Below, piece after piece: positions 63,733 to 64,000 of a DNA stretch of 64,000 bases. Location: contig NZ_CP047961.1 in NCBI RefSeq assembly GCF_014279775.1, positions 1,116,001 to 1,180,000 of the forward strand, read 5' to 3'. The notes beneath the pieces are model-generated. The model ran no database searches and had not been told where the DNA came from. It saw only the letters and a program-made list of their open reading frames with translations. Numbering within the stretch: position 1 is the first letter of the stretch; each line of letters opens with the position of its first letter. Made by a program: the position numbers and the translations under genes. This DNA is from Synechococcus sp. PROS-9-1 (lineage in GTDB: Bacteria; Cyanobacteriota; Cyanobacteriia; PCC-6307; Cyanobiaceae).

Positions 63733-64000
63733 CCGAGGATCGCATTAGCCATCGCCGATTCCCTGACTCAGGCCCTCGCCAATCTGCAGGCTGCTGTCCT
63801 GTTGCTCCAGACCCTGCAGCAACAGGGTCTACGCCACGTGGTGCTTTGTCCTGGCAGTCGCTCCGGTCCATTAGCCCTTGCCGCCGCTGGCTTAAAGCGC
63901 TCTGGGCTGATCACGCTCAGTACGGCGATCGATGAACGCTCTGCTGGATTTCATGCCCTCGGTCGCTCCACCGCCTCTGGTGTGGCCACGGCCGTGATCA
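63733..64000 (+). CDS. menD: MenD, 5' part (SEPHCHC synthase)
   Basis: The frame opens after a TAG at 63730-63732 and runs to the window edge. It reads ADSLTQALANLQAAVLLLQT, then HVVLCPGSRSGPLALAAA and TAIDERSAGFHALG, the thiamine-enzyme start typical of MenD. The enzyme acts in phylloquinone synthesis, the secondary acceptor of photosystem I. No ATG or GTG precedes these motifs in frame; the first standard start is TTG at 63802, which would cut into the first helix. The real start may be rare (for example ATC or CTG) or altered. Confidence 0.85.

Noticed and set aside
1-64000. Mobile elements, tRNA attachment sites, CRISPR arrays or phage genes
   Set aside because: I searched by eye for transposase or integrase motifs, tRNA T-loops and regularly spaced repeats and found none; the muramidase stands alone and looks chromosomal.

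Overview
The window reads as chromosome of a marine picocyanobacterium of the Synechococcus/Prochlorococcus group. Supporting genes are psaK, petN, thf1 (psb29), psb32, a PucC-like chlorophyll carrier, a CAAD-domain protein, several cyanobacteria-only DUF families (DUF2499, DUF3593, DUF760, DUF2103, DUF3721, DUF4336) and a GgtABCD-type compatible-solute importer. A coastal Synechococcus is my best guess, but the strain cannot be fixed from the sequence alone. I found no tRNA, rRNA, CRISPR array, transposase or phage genes.

Layout: 0-3 kb is the ggtB(end)-ggtC-ggtD-ggtA importer. 3-20 kb is a dense core block: csaB, DUF2499/DUF3593, psaK, dxs, ilvA, scpB, ycf19-like, MazG-like, pyk, a MacB-like permease, ftsH, clpP, thf1, a petN operon, clpS and pucC-like. 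Several of these (ftsH, clpP, thf1, clpS, petN, pucC-like, psaK) concern upkeep of photosynthetic membranes. 20.6-22.8 kb is gene-poor and ends in a structured segment next to purK that may be 6S RNA. 22.8-32.2 kb holds purK, an orphan sugar-type ABC permease, aroB, a MidA-type methyltransferase, psb32, a muramidase, a glycosyltransferase-like gene, a phosphoesterase and nadA.

32.2-39.9 kb is AT-richer accessory sequence with small genes (DUF427, fibrillin, SemiSWEET, tiny ORFs), a J-domain protein, rsmE, and a HupE-type metal transporter preceded by a cobalamin riboswitch and a Fur/Zur-like box. 39.9-50.9 kb holds an SDR and an epimerase, a compact methyltransferase / FAD oxidoreductase / type III polyketide synthase operon, a DUF411 protein, a ureidoglycolate lyase-family protein, several gene remnants, a CAAD protein, a cyclic phosphodiesterase-like protein and a cytochrome P450. 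51-53.4 kb has a PIN-PhoH ATPase and a LOG-family protein.

54-60.4 kb is a phosphate-acquisition segment: pstS behind two PHO-box pairs, a ChrA-type transporter, a phytase/esterase-like protein and a PhoX-type phosphatase. It is followed by a decayed DUF411 copy and three small membrane or secreted proteins. The window closes with DUF4336, DUF760, lepB and the 5' end of menD. The main leads are the doubly controlled hupE, the type III PKS operon, the candidate 6S RNA and a set of unannotated micro-ORFs and decaying genes.
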